From Phycisphaeraceae bacterium (lineage in GTDB: Bacteria > Planctomycetota > Phycisphaerae > Phycisphaerales > Phycisphaeraceae), in NCBI GenBank assembly GCA_028284155.1, contig JANQSF010000008.1, forward strand, positions 1 through 64,000: a stretch of DNA of 64,000 nt, written 5' to 3'. This document shows, piece after piece, positions 42,907-52,326 of the stretch (positions within the stretch are counted from its first letter, which is position 1; the number at the start of each line of letters is the position of its first letter). The translations under genes and the position numbers were made by a program. The notes beneath the pieces are model-generated. The model had not been told where the DNA came from. It searched no databases and was given only the letters and a program-made list of their open reading frames with translations.

Positions 42907-43668
42907 ATGAACACGACCTGTTCTTGCAATGAAGCAAGAGGTGTGGAAGCGTCGCGCGTCGGTGCGCTCGCGGGTGGGCCTCATCGCGCAAATGGTTTCA
43001 CGCTCATCGAATTGCTCGTCGTCGTCAGCCTGATCGTCTTGCTGATCGCGCTGCTGCTGCCCGCGCTGAGTCAGACGCGCATCATCGCGCGACGCACGAT
43101 GTGCGCGAGCAACCTCCACCAGTTGCACAGCGGCTTTGCGTCGTACGCGCTCGATCACAACAAACTTTTGCCCGAGACCGGCCGAGCCGGCGGCGGGGCG
43201 GGGTACTGGGTTGAGCAGGAGTTGGCCCGTGAGCTGACCACGCAGTACGTCGGTTCGTACGAACTGTTCTACTGCCCCGACGCGTTGCAGAACGGCTTCA
43301 TGACCTACCCGTCGCTGCCCGCGCAGCCGAGCGCGGAATGGTGGTGGGTGCGCTGGCAGGAGCTAGCCAACTACGACCTCTACCGCGTGGGCGGGTACGG
43401 CTCCAACTGCCACGTCAACCCAAACATGCCCAACGAGCTGCGCGTCCGGCGACTCGGCGCGGACCCGACGTTGATCCTCCTTCATGACGGTAACGAACTC
43501 GGCCCCGGTGGCGGGGTGGGCCTGTGGAGTTGGCGGTACGCACACGCCGACGAGACCGGCCCCGAGGGCAACAACCGCGCCACCCTCGACGGCGCTGTCG
43601 CGTGGAACGACCGCGACACGGATTTCGCCCTGCGCTGGTTCAACGGCAGTTGGCAGGTGTGGTGGTGA
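42907..43668 (+). CDS. Type II/IV pseudopilin-like protein
   Basis: A 253-residue protein with the prepilin signature [20 protein letters not shown] starting near residue 29, preceded by a long leader ([13 protein letters not shown]...). Prepilin peptidase would cut before Phe. Behind the helix is the planctomycete H-X9-DG-like type of soluble domain: [20 protein letters not shown], a central part with WYCP-like [10 protein letters not shown], and a terminal [16 protein letters not shown]. Many paralogues occur in planctomycetes and most have no known partner. A related gene lies at 61545. Confidence 0.85.
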   Translation: MNTTCSCNEARGVEASRVGALAGGPHRANGFTLIELLVVVSLIVLLIALLLPALSQTRIIARRTMCASNLHQLHSGFASYALDHNKLLPETGRAGGGAGYWVEQELARELTTQYVGSYELFYCPDALQNGFMTYPSLPAQPSAEWWWVRWQELANYDLYRVGGYGSNCHVNPNMPNELRVRRLGADPTLILLHDGNELGPGGGVGLWSWRYAHADETGPEGNNRATLDGAVAWNDRDTDFALRWFNGSWQVWW

Positions 43669-43890
43669 TGCCGACGACTCGCGCAGCCGTTTTGGCATTC
43701 GAGAATTGCCCATCTTAACACCGACGCAAGACTGACGTGAATTCGTTACAGATCTGGCGGACGTCCGTAACCGACGGCGCGGGCCGTCTGTTATGCTTAC
43801 AGGTGTGACGAGGTGGCTGACTCCGGGCCCATCCGGTACAAGCCCGAACCCTGTCAGTCTGGTAGGCCTTGTTCTGAAGGGAGCATTCCC

Positions 43891-45111
43891 ATGCGTATTT
43901 GTCTGACCCGATCCCTTTACGCCGCCGTTTGTGTGATGTCGTATTGCGCCGGTGCGCAAGCGATGGTCGTCAACGGGGACTTCAGCGTTAACTCGCTGAC
44001 GAATAACACCGCGCAGTACCAGCACGTCGAAGGTGGTTGGCATTCCAAGAACGCCGGCACCAACTGGGCGATCCAGGGCGAGGCGTTGGTTCAGATTGGC
44101 AACAGCGGCTCGGCCACGCGCGCGGGGCAAATCTTCTCGGCTGACACCTTGACGGGCACCGGCTGGTTCCTCAACTTCGACCTGACCGGTGATCTCACCC
44201 GCGTGCAGCTTTACGGCGGTCTCGACGACGGCAACAACAGCCCAACCGAAAACGCCCTGGCCTTCGGGGGCGACGGGTCGCCCGACAACGACATCGTCGT
44301 CGGCTCGTGGACCGAACTGATTAACGAAACCGGCGGACTGACGACGGGCGCCCGCAGCTTCTCCATCACCGACGACCTGAGTAACTTCGACCTGCTGGCT
44401 GTGCGCTTCCGCGGGACGGGCGCCACCGTCGGCGCGACGATCGATAACGTTGAAATCTCAATGACCGCTCCCCCGCCGCCCCCGCCGCCCGTGGAGGGCC
44501 TGGTCAACGGCGACTTCAGCGACCCGACCATGAAGCGCGGCGGCAACGCGACCTACGGCGACCTCGGCGAAGGGTGGGTCGCCAAGAACGCGTTCGACGG
44601 CGACGGCGGCACGCCCGACAACTGGCAGATCACCGGCGGTGAACTCGTGCAGGTCGGCAACAACGGCAGCGCGACACGCGCCGTGCAGATCTTCCGCGCC
44701 GGCGAGATGGAAGGCTTTGGCTGGCGCTTCGAGTTCGAGCTGTTCGACGACAACATGACGCGTCTGCAGGTCTTCGCCGGGCTCGACGACGGCAATAACT
44801 TGTCCGGCATGAATGTCCTCGCGACCGGCGGCGACGGCACGCCGGCCAGCGGCGCCGTGGTCGGCAACTGGGCCACCCTGATCGACGAAGCCAACCTGAC
44901 GCCGGGCCTATACAGCTTCGACATCCTCGAGGACCTGAGCCAGTACGACCTCATCGGCGTTCGGTTCCGCGGCAATGGCGGGACGGTCGGCGCGCGGATC
45001 GACAACGTGCGGTTCATCGGCCCGGTCACCATCCCCGAGCCGGCGACGGCGACGCTGGCGCTGATCGGATTGACGCCCCTCGTCCTGCGCCGACGCCGAC
45101 GACGCGCCTGA
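43891..45111 (+). CDS. PEP-CTERM protein with duplicated module
   Basis: A 406-residue exported protein. Signal peptide about 1-28 (RICLTRSLYAAVCVMSYCAG). Two tandem copies of a 170-residue beta-rich module make up the body (about 29-200 and 212-380); each starts VNGDFS and contains LVQIGNSGSATRA or LVQVGNNGSATRA, DDGNN, and VRFRGTGATVGA or VRFRGNGGTVGA. A PPPPPPP linker joins them. The tail IPEPATATLALIGLTPLVL plus RRRRRRA is the PEP-CTERM sorting signal. The start at 43891 has AAGGGAG upstream. Confidence 0.9.
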   Translation: MRICLTRSLYAAVCVMSYCAGAQAMVVNGDFSVNSLTNNTAQYQHVEGGWHSKNAGTNWAIQGEALVQIGNSGSATRAGQIFSADTLTGTGWFLNFDLTGDLTRVQLYGGLDDGNNSPTENALAFGGDGSPDNDIVVGSWTELINETGGLTTGARSFSITDDLSNFDLLAVRFRGTGATVGATIDNVEISMTAPPPPPPPVEGLVNGDFSDPTMKRGGNATYGDLGEGWVAKNAFDGDGGTPDNWQITGGELVQVGNNGSATRAVQIFRAGEMEGFGWRFEFELFDDNMTRLQVFAGLDDGNNLSGMNVLATGGDGTPASGAVVGNWATLIDEANLTPGLYSFDILEDLSQYDLIGVRFRGNGGTVGARIDNVRFIGPVTIPEPATATLALIGLTPLVLRRRRRRA

Positions 45112-45137
45112 CATTCACCCCGACACCTCCCCCCTTC

Positions 45138-45170
45138 AAGCCCCGCGTCCGCAGGCGGGGCTTGTTTATG
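45138..45170 (+). terminator. Intrinsic terminator
   Basis: Stem AAGCCCCGC, loop GTCCGCAG, stem GCGGGGCTT, followed by GTTTATGTTGT. It separates the PEP-CTERM gene from moaA. Confidence 0.85.
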
Positions 45171-45239
45171 TTGTCACCCCTTGTCTCGGTGAGCATCCCA
45201 CCGCCGTCGGCCACGCAACACCCCTATAATCGCCATGCG

Positions 45240-46325
45240 ATGACACTCGCCCACGCACTGCCCATCCTCGACCTCGGGCCCGTTCGGCCGACCTACGCGC
45301 AGGGGCCGCGCAGCCTCGACGCCGTCCGACTCCTGCGCATCAGCGTCACCGACCGCTGCAACTTCCGCTGCGTCTACTGCATGCCCGAAGACGGCGTGCC
45401 CTTCACCGAACAGAACGACCTGCTGAGCGCCGACGACATCCTCGACGTCGCCCGCGCCGCGGCCGAGGTCGGCGTCACGCACTTCAAAGTGACCGGCGGC
45501 GAGCCGACCGTCCGGCACGACCTGATCGACATCGTGCGCGGCCTGGCGGCGCTCGGCCCGCAGGACCTGTCGCTGACGACCAACGGCGTGCTGCTGGACA
45601 AGCTCGCAAGGCCGCTGCGCGAAGCGGGGCTGGACCGATTGACGTTCAGTTGGGACACGATGCGGCCGGACCGATTTGCGCGCATCGCGCGCGGAGCCGG
45701 TCGCGACGGCGAGCGAGCGCTGAGTCAATTGCGACGCGGCATCGACGCCGCGCTCGACGCGGGTTTCGACCGTCTCAAGATCAACGTCGTGGTCATCGGC
45801 GGCGTGAACGACGACGAGGTGGCCGACTTCGCGCGGCTCACCGTGGATCAACCGTTCACGGTGCGTTTCATCGAATACATGCCGCTGGGCGACGCGACGC
45901 TGATCGACCTGGCGGGCGAGGACGCGGCGCTCGGCTCGCCCTACACGGTGGACAACCACGACGTCCGCCTGGCGATCGAGGCCGAGCTTGGGCCGATGCG
46001 GCCCGTCGATCGCACGAGCGAAGCCGGCGTCGGGCCGGCTAACGTCTTCCGCCTGCCCGGCGCGGTCGGCAAGATCGGGTTCATCAGCGCGATGAGCCAA
46101 CCGTTTTGCGAGACCTGTAATCGCTTGCGCCTCACCGCAACGGGCGAGCTGCGGGCTTGCCTGTTCGAAGGTGGCGAGGTCAGTGTCCTCCCGTCGCTAC
46201 GCAACATCACCGACCGCGACGCCCGCACGGCCGACCTGATCGACCGGATGCGTCAGTGCGTCGCGCTGAAGCCAGACGTGCATTCGCAGCGCGGCAACCG
46301 GGCGATGAGTCAACTCGGCGGGTAA
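45240..46325 (+). CDS. moaA: GTP 3',8-cyclase MoaA
   Basis: A 361-residue radical SAM enzyme making the first intermediate of molybdenum cofactor from GTP. The first [4Fe-4S] cluster is held by Cys40, Cys44 and Cys47 in TDRCNFRCVYCMPE. The second is in FCETCNRLRLTATGELRACL. KVTGGEPTVRHD, RFIEYMPLG and the C-terminal Gly-Gly (SQLGG) needed for activity are all present. The ATG at 45240 gives a normal N-terminus. No other moa gene is adjacent. Confidence 0.96.
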   Translation: MTLAHALPILDLGPVRPTYAQGPRSLDAVRLLRISVTDRCNFRCVYCMPEDGVPFTEQNDLLSADDILDVARAAAEVGVTHFKVTGGEPTVRHDLIDIVRGLAALGPQDLSLTTNGVLLDKLARPLREAGLDRLTFSWDTMRPDRFARIARGAGRDGERALSQLRRGIDAALDAGFDRLKINVVVIGGVNDDEVADFARLTVDQPFTVRFIEYMPLGDATLIDLAGEDAALGSPYTVDNHDVRLAIEAELGPMRPVDRTSEAGVGPANVFRLPGAVGKIGFISAMSQPFCETCNRLRLTATGELRACLFEGGEVSVLPSLRNITDRDARTADLIDRMRQCVALKPDVHSQRGNRAMSQLGG

Positions 46326-46376
46326 CGCGGCGGCGCTCACACCCACACGCGTCGTGCGTCACCTAAACTGTCGCGC

Positions 46377-47297
46377 ATGTCCACCGACAAAGTCATCCAA
46401 CAACTTAACGCCAAGCTCGGCATCCCCGGGGCTGTTCGGTTCGACCACGGCGAAGGCGGCCTGATCCGCGCGACGTTGTCGCACCACGGGGCAGAGGCGC
46501 AGGTCTATTCACATGGTGCGCACGTGACGCACTACCAGCCAGCAGGCGGCGAGCCGGTGTTATTCCTGAGTGAGGCGAGCCGGTTCTCAGCCGATCAGCC
46601 AATCCGCGGCGGCGTGCCGATTTGCTTCCCGTGGTTCGCACAGCACACAGATCAACCCGACCTGCCGATGCACGGCTTCGCGCGTCACACAGCCTGGAAG
46701 ATTCAGGACGTGTCGCGCGACGATAACGGTGTATGGATCGACTACGTCCTGCGCGACTCCGGCCGAACGCGCGAACTCTGGCCGCACGCTTTCGTGGCCA
46801 ACTACCGCGTCACACTCGGCGACGCGCTTTCGCTCGCGCTGCGCATCAAACACCGCGGCGTGCCGGACAGCGACCCGTTCGCCTTCGAGGCGGCGTTGCA
46901 CAGCTACTTCGCCGTCAACGACGTACGCGAGACCGACATTGCCGGCCTGCACGGCGCAACGTACATCGACAAGACCGACGAATTCAAACGCAAGTCGCAG
47001 GACGGCGACGTCACGTTCACACAGGAAACCGACCGCATCTACCTCGACACGCGATCGACCTGCGCGGTCCACGACGCGAAAAACGACCGCAAGATTGCGA
47101 TTGATAAAACCGGCTCCGATACGACCGTGGTTTGGAACCCGTGGGTCAACAAGGCCGCCGCCATGGCCGACTTCGGCGACGCTGAATGGCCGAACATGGT
47201 CTGCGTGGAGACCTGCAACGTGGCCGACCATCGTGTGACACTAAGGCCGGGCCAGACGCACGAGATGTCCGCGACGATCCGCGTCGAATCCATTTGA
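46377..47297 (+). CDS. Aldose-1-epimerase-like (D-hexose-6-phosphate mutarotase family)
   Basis: A 306-residue galactose-mutarotase-fold protein of the YeaD/hexose-6-phosphate type. Active-site residues are His99 in PMHGFARH, His175 in ALHSYF and Glu278 in VCVETC. PIRGGVPICFPWF is the usual family segment. It would convert alpha and beta anomers of phosphorylated hexoses. It is the next gene after moaA on the same strand with a 50-base gap but there is no metabolic link. Confidence 0.93.
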   Translation: MSTDKVIQQLNAKLGIPGAVRFDHGEGGLIRATLSHHGAEAQVYSHGAHVTHYQPAGGEPVLFLSEASRFSADQPIRGGVPICFPWFAQHTDQPDLPMHGFARHTAWKIQDVSRDDNGVWIDYVLRDSGRTRELWPHAFVANYRVTLGDALSLALRIKHRGVPDSDPFAFEAALHSYFAVNDVRETDIAGLHGATYIDKTDEFKRKSQDGDVTFTQETDRIYLDTRSTCAVHDAKNDRKIAIDKTGSDTTVVWNPWVNKAAAMADFGDAEWPNMVCVETCNVADHRVTLRPGQTHEMSATIRVESI

Positions 47298-47298
47298 C

Positions 47299-47327
47299 CG
47301 GGAGGGCGAGGCCCCGTCGGAGGCGCG
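47299..47327. repeat. Half copy of the GGGAGGGCGAGG palindrome
   Basis: CGGGAGGGCGAGGCCCCGTC then GGAGGCG, the left arm only, directly after the mutarotase gene. Confidence 0.6.
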
Positions 47328-47342
47328 GAACTTCAGTCAAGC

Positions 47343-49895
47343 TCACGGCGACGGAACATCCACAACCACCGGCTGCCCTTTGCTCACCGTCGGCTTGACA
47401 CCCTTGAGTACCTTGACACGATCCGTCCCCACTTCGCCGACCTTGATCGTATAAACGCCGTCCGCGAATACCGGAGGTTGCACCATCTCCCCTTTGAACC
47501 GCCTTGTATAGATCACTTCCTTCGAATTCTCGTCAATGACCTGCACCACGGGGTTGGGCGCACCACGAACCAGCAACACGGGCAAGTGCGCCGTCGCTTT
47601 GCGTCCGTCGTTGTCGCTCATGTGGATTGTCTTCGGCCAACCGGGGAACTGGTCGCTTGGTTTCGGCTTGCTTGCATCGAACAGCAGCCGCCAGCATTCC
47701 ATCGTGATCGTTTGCTTCGCTTGGTCGAACCGGACAATGCCGTGGCCGGACGCCTTGTCGTGCGCGGTGTTCAGCTTGCCCTTGCGGTTCATCTTGGCTG
47801 GGTTGCCGATGCCGTGCACCGTCATGTAGTTGCCGAACGCGTCGCGGTACTCGCCCGTGTTGGCCGGCGCGCCGGGGGCGCGGTTGCGCACAGGTCGGCC
47901 CTCCGCGTCAGGCCGCCAGGAGCGCGGGTAGCCCGCGGCGATCGACGGGACGCAGAACGAGAAGCCGGCGTCGTTGAACGTATCGATCCCGTGTTGCACG
48001 ATCGACGCCAGGTGCTGATCGCCCGCGTAGTGGAACGCGGCACCGCGTCGCATGGCCTCCAACGCACGCCGTCGCCCGGCCTGCGGCCAACCGTTCGAGT
48101 CGAGGTCGGCGAAGATAAACTGCTGGTTCGCCCCGTGATAATTGGCCAAGTTGCAGAAGATCGTCTGTGACAGGACGCACTTCATATCCGCGCCCCGCCA
48201 GTCGGCAGCCCACACGTTCAGGAAACGCTCCTGCCGCTCACCCAGCAGATGCAAGCCCGGTTTGTCAAGCTTGCTCACGTCGTACTTCGGGTCTTTGAGG
48301 TGGTCAGCCCGCCCACTCCAATTCGAGACAGCCTTCGGTTCGGTCTTGAACATGCGGTCGCCGATCAGTGCGAAGCTGACGCGCCCGTAAACCATGTCGG
48401 TGTAAAACGGCGTGATGCCCTGAAGGATCGGCTTGGCGTCGTCGGGGTTGCGCGGGTCGGGGTGATGGTCGCATTGCGTGCGGTGCACGGCGTTGACCAT
48501 CGCGGCGGGTTGGCGGTATCCGCCGTCGCTCGACGGGCTTCCGCCGGCCCGCATCTTCTTGCCGTTGGCGCCCCAGATGTTGCCCTGGTACACGTCGTGA
48601 TCGTCGGGCAGGCAGACCGTCACGCGGTCGCGCATCAGGTCGCCGAACGCCCAGCCGACCAGGTACCACTTGCGCAGGTAGTTGAGCGTCGAAGGCTCCG
48701 CCGGCTCGCGGATGATGCCGTACCCACCCACGCCTTCATAGATTTGATCGCCGGAAAAGAACAAGATGTCAGGATTGTGAATCTTGACGTTGTTCACTAA
48801 AACGTGATTTGGAAAGACGTAGTCCTGATTGCCCGTAAACCCCGCGACGACGACGGGCCGATCGGTCGGGTTGCGTCGCACCGTGCCGGTGTAAACGTTC
48901 TTCTTGGCCTGCCCCGACTTGGATTGCGTGACATAAGTCAGGCGGTACGGCACGTCGCGGTCGGCTGACCAATGCGCGACACGGAAGGTCGCGGTACGCG
49001 AAAGCGGGTCTATCTTTTCGAGCTTTGGCGCCGACCATGCACCGTCGGTCTGCTTGTATTCAAGGCCGACGTCCTGCCCGTCCTTGTCGCCCATCGGCGG
49101 CATCTGGGCTGTCATTTTCATGACAAACCCGTCCGTGCTTCGCGAGTCGCTCAGCGTGTGCATCGCCCAGAGGATCGGCCCGAAGGTGCGGCCCTTCTTT
49201 TCGACGAAACCACCGCCGCCGATCCGCCAATTGCCGAACCAGAACCGCGCCGTCGCTCCGACGGCGCCACGGGTCGTGCCGCGGCGAGGCGTGAAGTGGT
49301 TATTCACCAGCGCAACCGGGCCGACAACACGATCGGAAGACACGGAAGCCTTGGTGATGAAGTACCGGTTACCGGTATTGAGTTGGTGCGCGGTCAGGAC
49401 CAGATCGACCTTCTCGCCGTTCGGCGTGCCCTTAAGCCGCAGTTCAATCCCCTCACGCGGGAACGAGTCGAAGCCGCCCGACAGATTGGGGATCTTGTCA
49501 ATGAAGAGCATCCCGTCCGAGCGGATGCCCACATTCAACCCCGACCCGCGCAACGCGGCTGCGCGGTAGTCGTCGATCTCGTCGCGCAACCCCAGCCGGA
49601 AGCCGGCCGTCCCGCCGGCCCGACCGTCGCCGAGTTTGCCCACACGCACGCGCATCTCGAACGGCTTGCTCGCGTCATCGATCTCGTGCGTCAACAAAAC
49701 GACGTTGCGGTTCGGCCCACCCTTGACGCACTCGATGTGACCGTCCTTGATCCGCCAGTCCTCCATCGGGTTGGCCCAGTAGGCCCCGCCGATCCAGACA
49801 CGATCATGCGTGTCGTGCCACGCGCTCTGGAAGTCACCCGCGCAAGCAGGCACGAAGGTGACGAGCAGGAGAAGTGCGACAAGTTGGTGACGCAT
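47343..49895 (-). CDS. Large exported PhoD-like phosphatase/phosphodiesterase
   Basis: An 850-residue exported protein. Signal peptide 1-19 (MRHQLVALLLLVTFVPACA). The N-terminal 220 residues are beta-rich, like a concanavalin-type domain (GFRLGLRDEIDDYRAAALRG). The metallophosphoesterase of PhoD type follows (about 300-680), with metal ligands in VVVAGFTGNQDYVF, ILFFSGDQIYEG and LPDDHDVYQGNIWGANGK, and a later FHYAGDQHLAS motif. The last 150 residues include an Ig-like strand pattern ending KEVIYTRRFKGE. It would act on phosphate esters outside the cell. Confidence 0.88.
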   Translation of the reverse strand: MRHQLVALLLLVTFVPACAGDFQSAWHDTHDRVWIGGAYWANPMEDWRIKDGHIECVKGGPNRNVVLLTHEIDDASKPFEMRVRVGKLGDGRAGGTAGFRLGLRDEIDDYRAAALRGSGLNVGIRSDGMLFIDKIPNLSGGFDSFPREGIELRLKGTPNGEKVDLVLTAHQLNTGNRYFITKASVSSDRVVGPVALVNNHFTPRRGTTRGAVGATARFWFGNWRIGGGGFVEKKGRTFGPILWAMHTLSDSRSTDGFVMKMTAQMPPMGDKDGQDVGLEYKQTDGAWSAPKLEKIDPLSRTATFRVAHWSADRDVPYRLTYVTQSKSGQAKKNVYTGTVRRNPTDRPVVVAGFTGNQDYVFPNHVLVNNVKIHNPDILFFSGDQIYEGVGGYGIIREPAEPSTLNYLRKWYLVGWAFGDLMRDRVTVCLPDDHDVYQGNIWGANGKKMRAGGSPSSDGGYRQPAAMVNAVHRTQCDHHPDPRNPDDAKPILQGITPFYTDMVYGRVSFALIGDRMFKTEPKAVSNWSGRADHLKDPKYDVSKLDKPGLHLLGERQERFLNVWAADWRGADMKCVLSQTIFCNLANYHGANQQFIFADLDSNGWPQAGRRRALEAMRRGAAFHYAGDQHLASIVQHGIDTFNDAGFSFCVPSIAAGYPRSWRPDAEGRPVRNRAPGAPANTGEYRDAFGNYMTVHGIGNPAKMNRKGKLNTAHDKASGHGIVRFDQAKQTITMECWRLLFDASKPKPSDQFPGWPKTIHMSDNDGRKATAHLPVLLVRGAPNPVVQVIDENSKEVIYTRRFKGEMVQPPVFADGVYTIKVGEVGTDRVKVLKGVKPTVSKGQPVVVDVPSP

Positions 49896-49997
49896 GCTGA
49901 GTCCTCACGGGTTAACAGGTTGATCCGAACCAGCATACACGACAGAAGAAGACAACCGCGGATGACGCGGATCACACGGATGGGAAGATGACTGCAT

Positions 49998-50079
49998 GGG
50001 AGGGCGAGGCTCCGTCCGAGCCGTGGGGCGAACGGGGCGCTCAGACACTACTGCGGCTCGGACGGAGCCTCGCCCTCCG
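49998..50079. repeat. GGGAGGGCGAGGCTCCGTCC palindrome, copy 2
   Basis: Arms GGGAGGGCGAGGCTCCGTCC and GGACGGAGCCTCGCCCTCC with CGAGCCG/CGGCTCG continuing. Loop about 30 bases. Copy 1 is at 28688. Confidence 0.9.
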
Positions 50080-50087
50080 GCATCGGT

Positions 50088-50753
50088 CTACTCTTTACGA
50101 ATGGCCGCCCAGGCTTGGCTTGGTCGTGTTTGAAGGATCAGGTGCGGGCCGTCAATCTCGCGCACGACCACAGACGGGTTCGTCCGCACGATGGTGGCGG
50201 CTGACCGTTTCGGAACGAGCCGATCGCGTGTGGGCCGCAGGTACATGACAGGACACTTCAATGTCGCGACTTGTTCCGTGACATCAACTGTCAGGACATG
50301 GCGAACCCGGCTTGCCATCGTCCTCGACGATGTTTGCGCGACGGCTCGTTTCAGACGGTCGATCATGACCGGGTCTTTCTCGACGAAGTAGCGCTTCGCA
50401 ACCCATGTCGGCATCGGCCGTCGAAAGATCAATGACCAGGGGATGACGCGGGCAAGCGGTGGGGCGGGTCGTTTGGCGAAGGATGCAACGAGAACTAGTC
50501 TGTCGACGACGTCGGGCAGAGCTTGCGCCAAAATGATGCCGAGCGGACCGGAATACGACTCGGCGATCAGGCAACAAGAGCCGAGTGCGCGCAGTCGATC
50601 CTTGAACAGGTCGCACAGCGATCGGTAATCAGCGTCCGGATCGTCGGGCAGGGGCCAGACGGTCGTGTCGTGTGAATCGGGCGCAAGCCCACAGAACTCA
50701 TCGAGCAGTGCGTCCGTGCCATCCAATCCCGGAAGCACAATCGTGGGTGTCAC
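50088..50753 (-). CDS. Alpha/beta hydrolase
   Basis: A 221-residue hydrolase. An oxyanion loop is in [12 protein letters not shown], the nucleophile is Ser66 in AESYSG, Asp is in [10 protein letters not shown] (near 176) and His is in DGPHLILQ (near 204), giving a full triad. Substrate unknown. The start overlaps the DUF1501 stop by 4 bases, so it is translated with the upstream DUF1501 protein; this is the third gene of the DUF1553-DUF1501-hydrolase operon. Confidence 0.88.
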   Translation of the reverse strand: MTPTIVLPGLDGTDALLDEFCGLAPDSHDTTVWPLPDDPDADYRSLCDLFKDRLRALGSCCLIAESYSGPLGIILAQALPDVVDRLVLVASFAKRPAPPLARVIPWSLIFRRPMPTWVAKRYFVEKDPVMIDRLKRAVAQTSSRTMASRVRHVLTVDVTEQVATLKCPVMYLRPTRDRLVPKRSAATIVRTNPSVVVREIDGPHLILQTRPSQAWAAIRKE

Positions 50754-52228
50754 GTCAGAATCTCATGGATCACCCGCCCGTGCACGTCGGTCAGGCGGCG
50801 TTCGATGCCGTTGTGATAGAAGGAGAGCCGTTCGTGGTCGAGGCCGAGCAGGTGGAGGATGGTCGCATGGAAGTCGTGGACGCTCGTGATGTTGTCCGTG
50901 GCCTTGTGGCCGAACGGGTCGGTTGCGCCGAATGAGAACGGGGCCTTGACGCCCGCGCCGGCCAACCAGGTCGTGAAGCCGTACGGGTTGTGGTCTCGGC
51001 CGGACGCGCCCTTCTGAAAAGTCGGCATTCTGCCAAACTCCGTCGTCCAGACGAAAAGTGTGTCTTCGAGCAGACCGCGTTGTTTGAGGTCGCGGAGCAG
51101 GGCGGTGGCGGGGCGGTCGAGGATCGGGCCGTGGATGTCATACTGCTTCTTGAGTGACTTGTGCCCGTCCCAGTTGCCGACGCCCTCGCCCATCGCATAG
51201 GCACCGTTAAACAGTTGAACGACGCGCACGCCGCGTTCGACCAGCCGGCGGGCGAGCAGGCAGTTGCGGGCGAAGCCGGCCCGCACGCGGTCGGGCGAGT
51301 CGGTGCCATACATCGCGTGCGTCGATGCCGACTCCGACGACAGGTCGCTGACCTCGGGCACGCTGAGCTGCATTTTGGCGGCCAATTCGTAGCTTGCGAT
51401 GCGCGCGGCCAACTCGGTGTCGCCCGGGAAGCGCTTGAGGTGTTCGTCGTTGAGTCGTTTGAGGAAGTCGCGCGTCGCAGCGTCGGATGACCTGGTGACG
51501 GACGCGGGTCGGGCGAGGTTACGGATCGGCTTGCTCGCGTTAAACGGCGTGCCCTGGAACACAGCCGGGATGAAACCGGGGCCCCAGTTGTTTACGCTCG
51601 ATTGCGGCACGCCACGTGGGTCGGGGATGGCGACGAACGCGGGCAGGTCCTGGTTCTCCGTACCCAACGCATAGTTCACCCAACTGCCCAGGCTGGGGAA
51701 GCCGTCGAGCGTGAAACCCGTGGACATATAGTTTTCGCCGGGGCCATGTGTGTTGCTCTTGCCGGTCATGGCGTGCAAAAAGCACATGTCGTCCGCCAAC
51801 TCGCCGAGGTGATCGACGAGCTCGCTGATGTGCTTGCCCGATTGGCCGCGCGGCTTGAACTTGTAAGGGCTCTTGGTCAGGTTGCCCTGTTCGCCCTGGA
51901 ACGTGACGAGTTTGTCCGCGCCGGGCATCGGCTTGCCGTGGTACTTGATCAGGTCGGGCTTGTAGTCGAACGTGTCGACGTGGCTGCACGCGCCGGAGCA
52001 GAACAGGATGATGACACGCTTGGCCTTGGGCGCGTAGTGCGTGCCGCGCGGCGCGTTCGGTTGCGCGGGGTCGATGGTTGGCCGCCAGGGTGTGTCGTTG
52101 GCGTGGGCGGTGTCTTGGTGCAGCAGCGACGCCAGCGCGATCGTACTCGCGCCCATGCCCGTGCTGGCCAGGAATTGCCGCCGGTCGAGCAAGCGTCTGC
52201 CGTGATGGGAGATGGGTTGAGTGGTCAT
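50750..52228 (-). CDS. DUF1501 protein, Tat-type export signal
   Basis: A 492-residue protein of the alkaline-phosphatase-like DUF1501 family. The N-terminus has a twin-arginine-like [17 protein letters not shown] signal. Family segments are [60 protein letters not shown] and [20 protein letters not shown]. In planctomycetes it is nearly always encoded next to a DUF1549/DUF1553 gene, as here. The pair is thought to act in polymer or sulfated-sugar degradation, though the activity is not established. Confidence 0.93.
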   Translation of the reverse strand: MTTQPISHHGRRLLDRRQFLASTGMGASTIALASLLHQDTAHANDTPWRPTIDPAQPNAPRGTHYAPKAKRVIILFCSGACSHVDTFDYKPDLIKYHGKPMPGADKLVTFQGEQGNLTKSPYKFKPRGQSGKHISELVDHLGELADDMCFLHAMTGKSNTHGPGENYMSTGFTLDGFPSLGSWVNYALGTENQDLPAFVAIPDPRGVPQSSVNNWGPGFIPAVFQGTPFNASKPIRNLARPASVTRSSDAATRDFLKRLNDEHLKRFPGDTELAARIASYELAAKMQLSVPEVSDLSSESASTHAMYGTDSPDRVRAGFARNCLLARRLVERGVRVVQLFNGAYAMGEGVGNWDGHKSLKKQYDIHGPILDRPATALLRDLKQRGLLEDTLFVWTTEFGRMPTFQKGASGRDHNPYGFTTWLAGAGVKAPFSFGATDPFGHKATDNITSVHDFHATILHLLGLDHERLSFYHNGIERRLTDVHGRVIHEILT

Positions 52229-52240
52229 GGTGTTTTCGTC

Positions 52241-52312
52241 GTAGGGTGGGCACTGCCCACCGTGGCTTTTCGTTGCGTTGCCGTAGTCGTTGGTGGGCAG
52301 TGCCCACCCTAC
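52241..52312. repeat. GTAGGGTGGGCACTGCCCAC palindrome
   Basis: Arms GTAGGGTGGGCACTGCCCAC and GTGGGCAGTGCCCACCCTAC around a 32-base loop. Related in its feet to the element at 15145. It lies between DUF1501 and DUF1553 genes that are otherwise in one operon. Confidence 0.92.
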
Positions 52313-52326
52313 ATTGTGGGCGGGGC

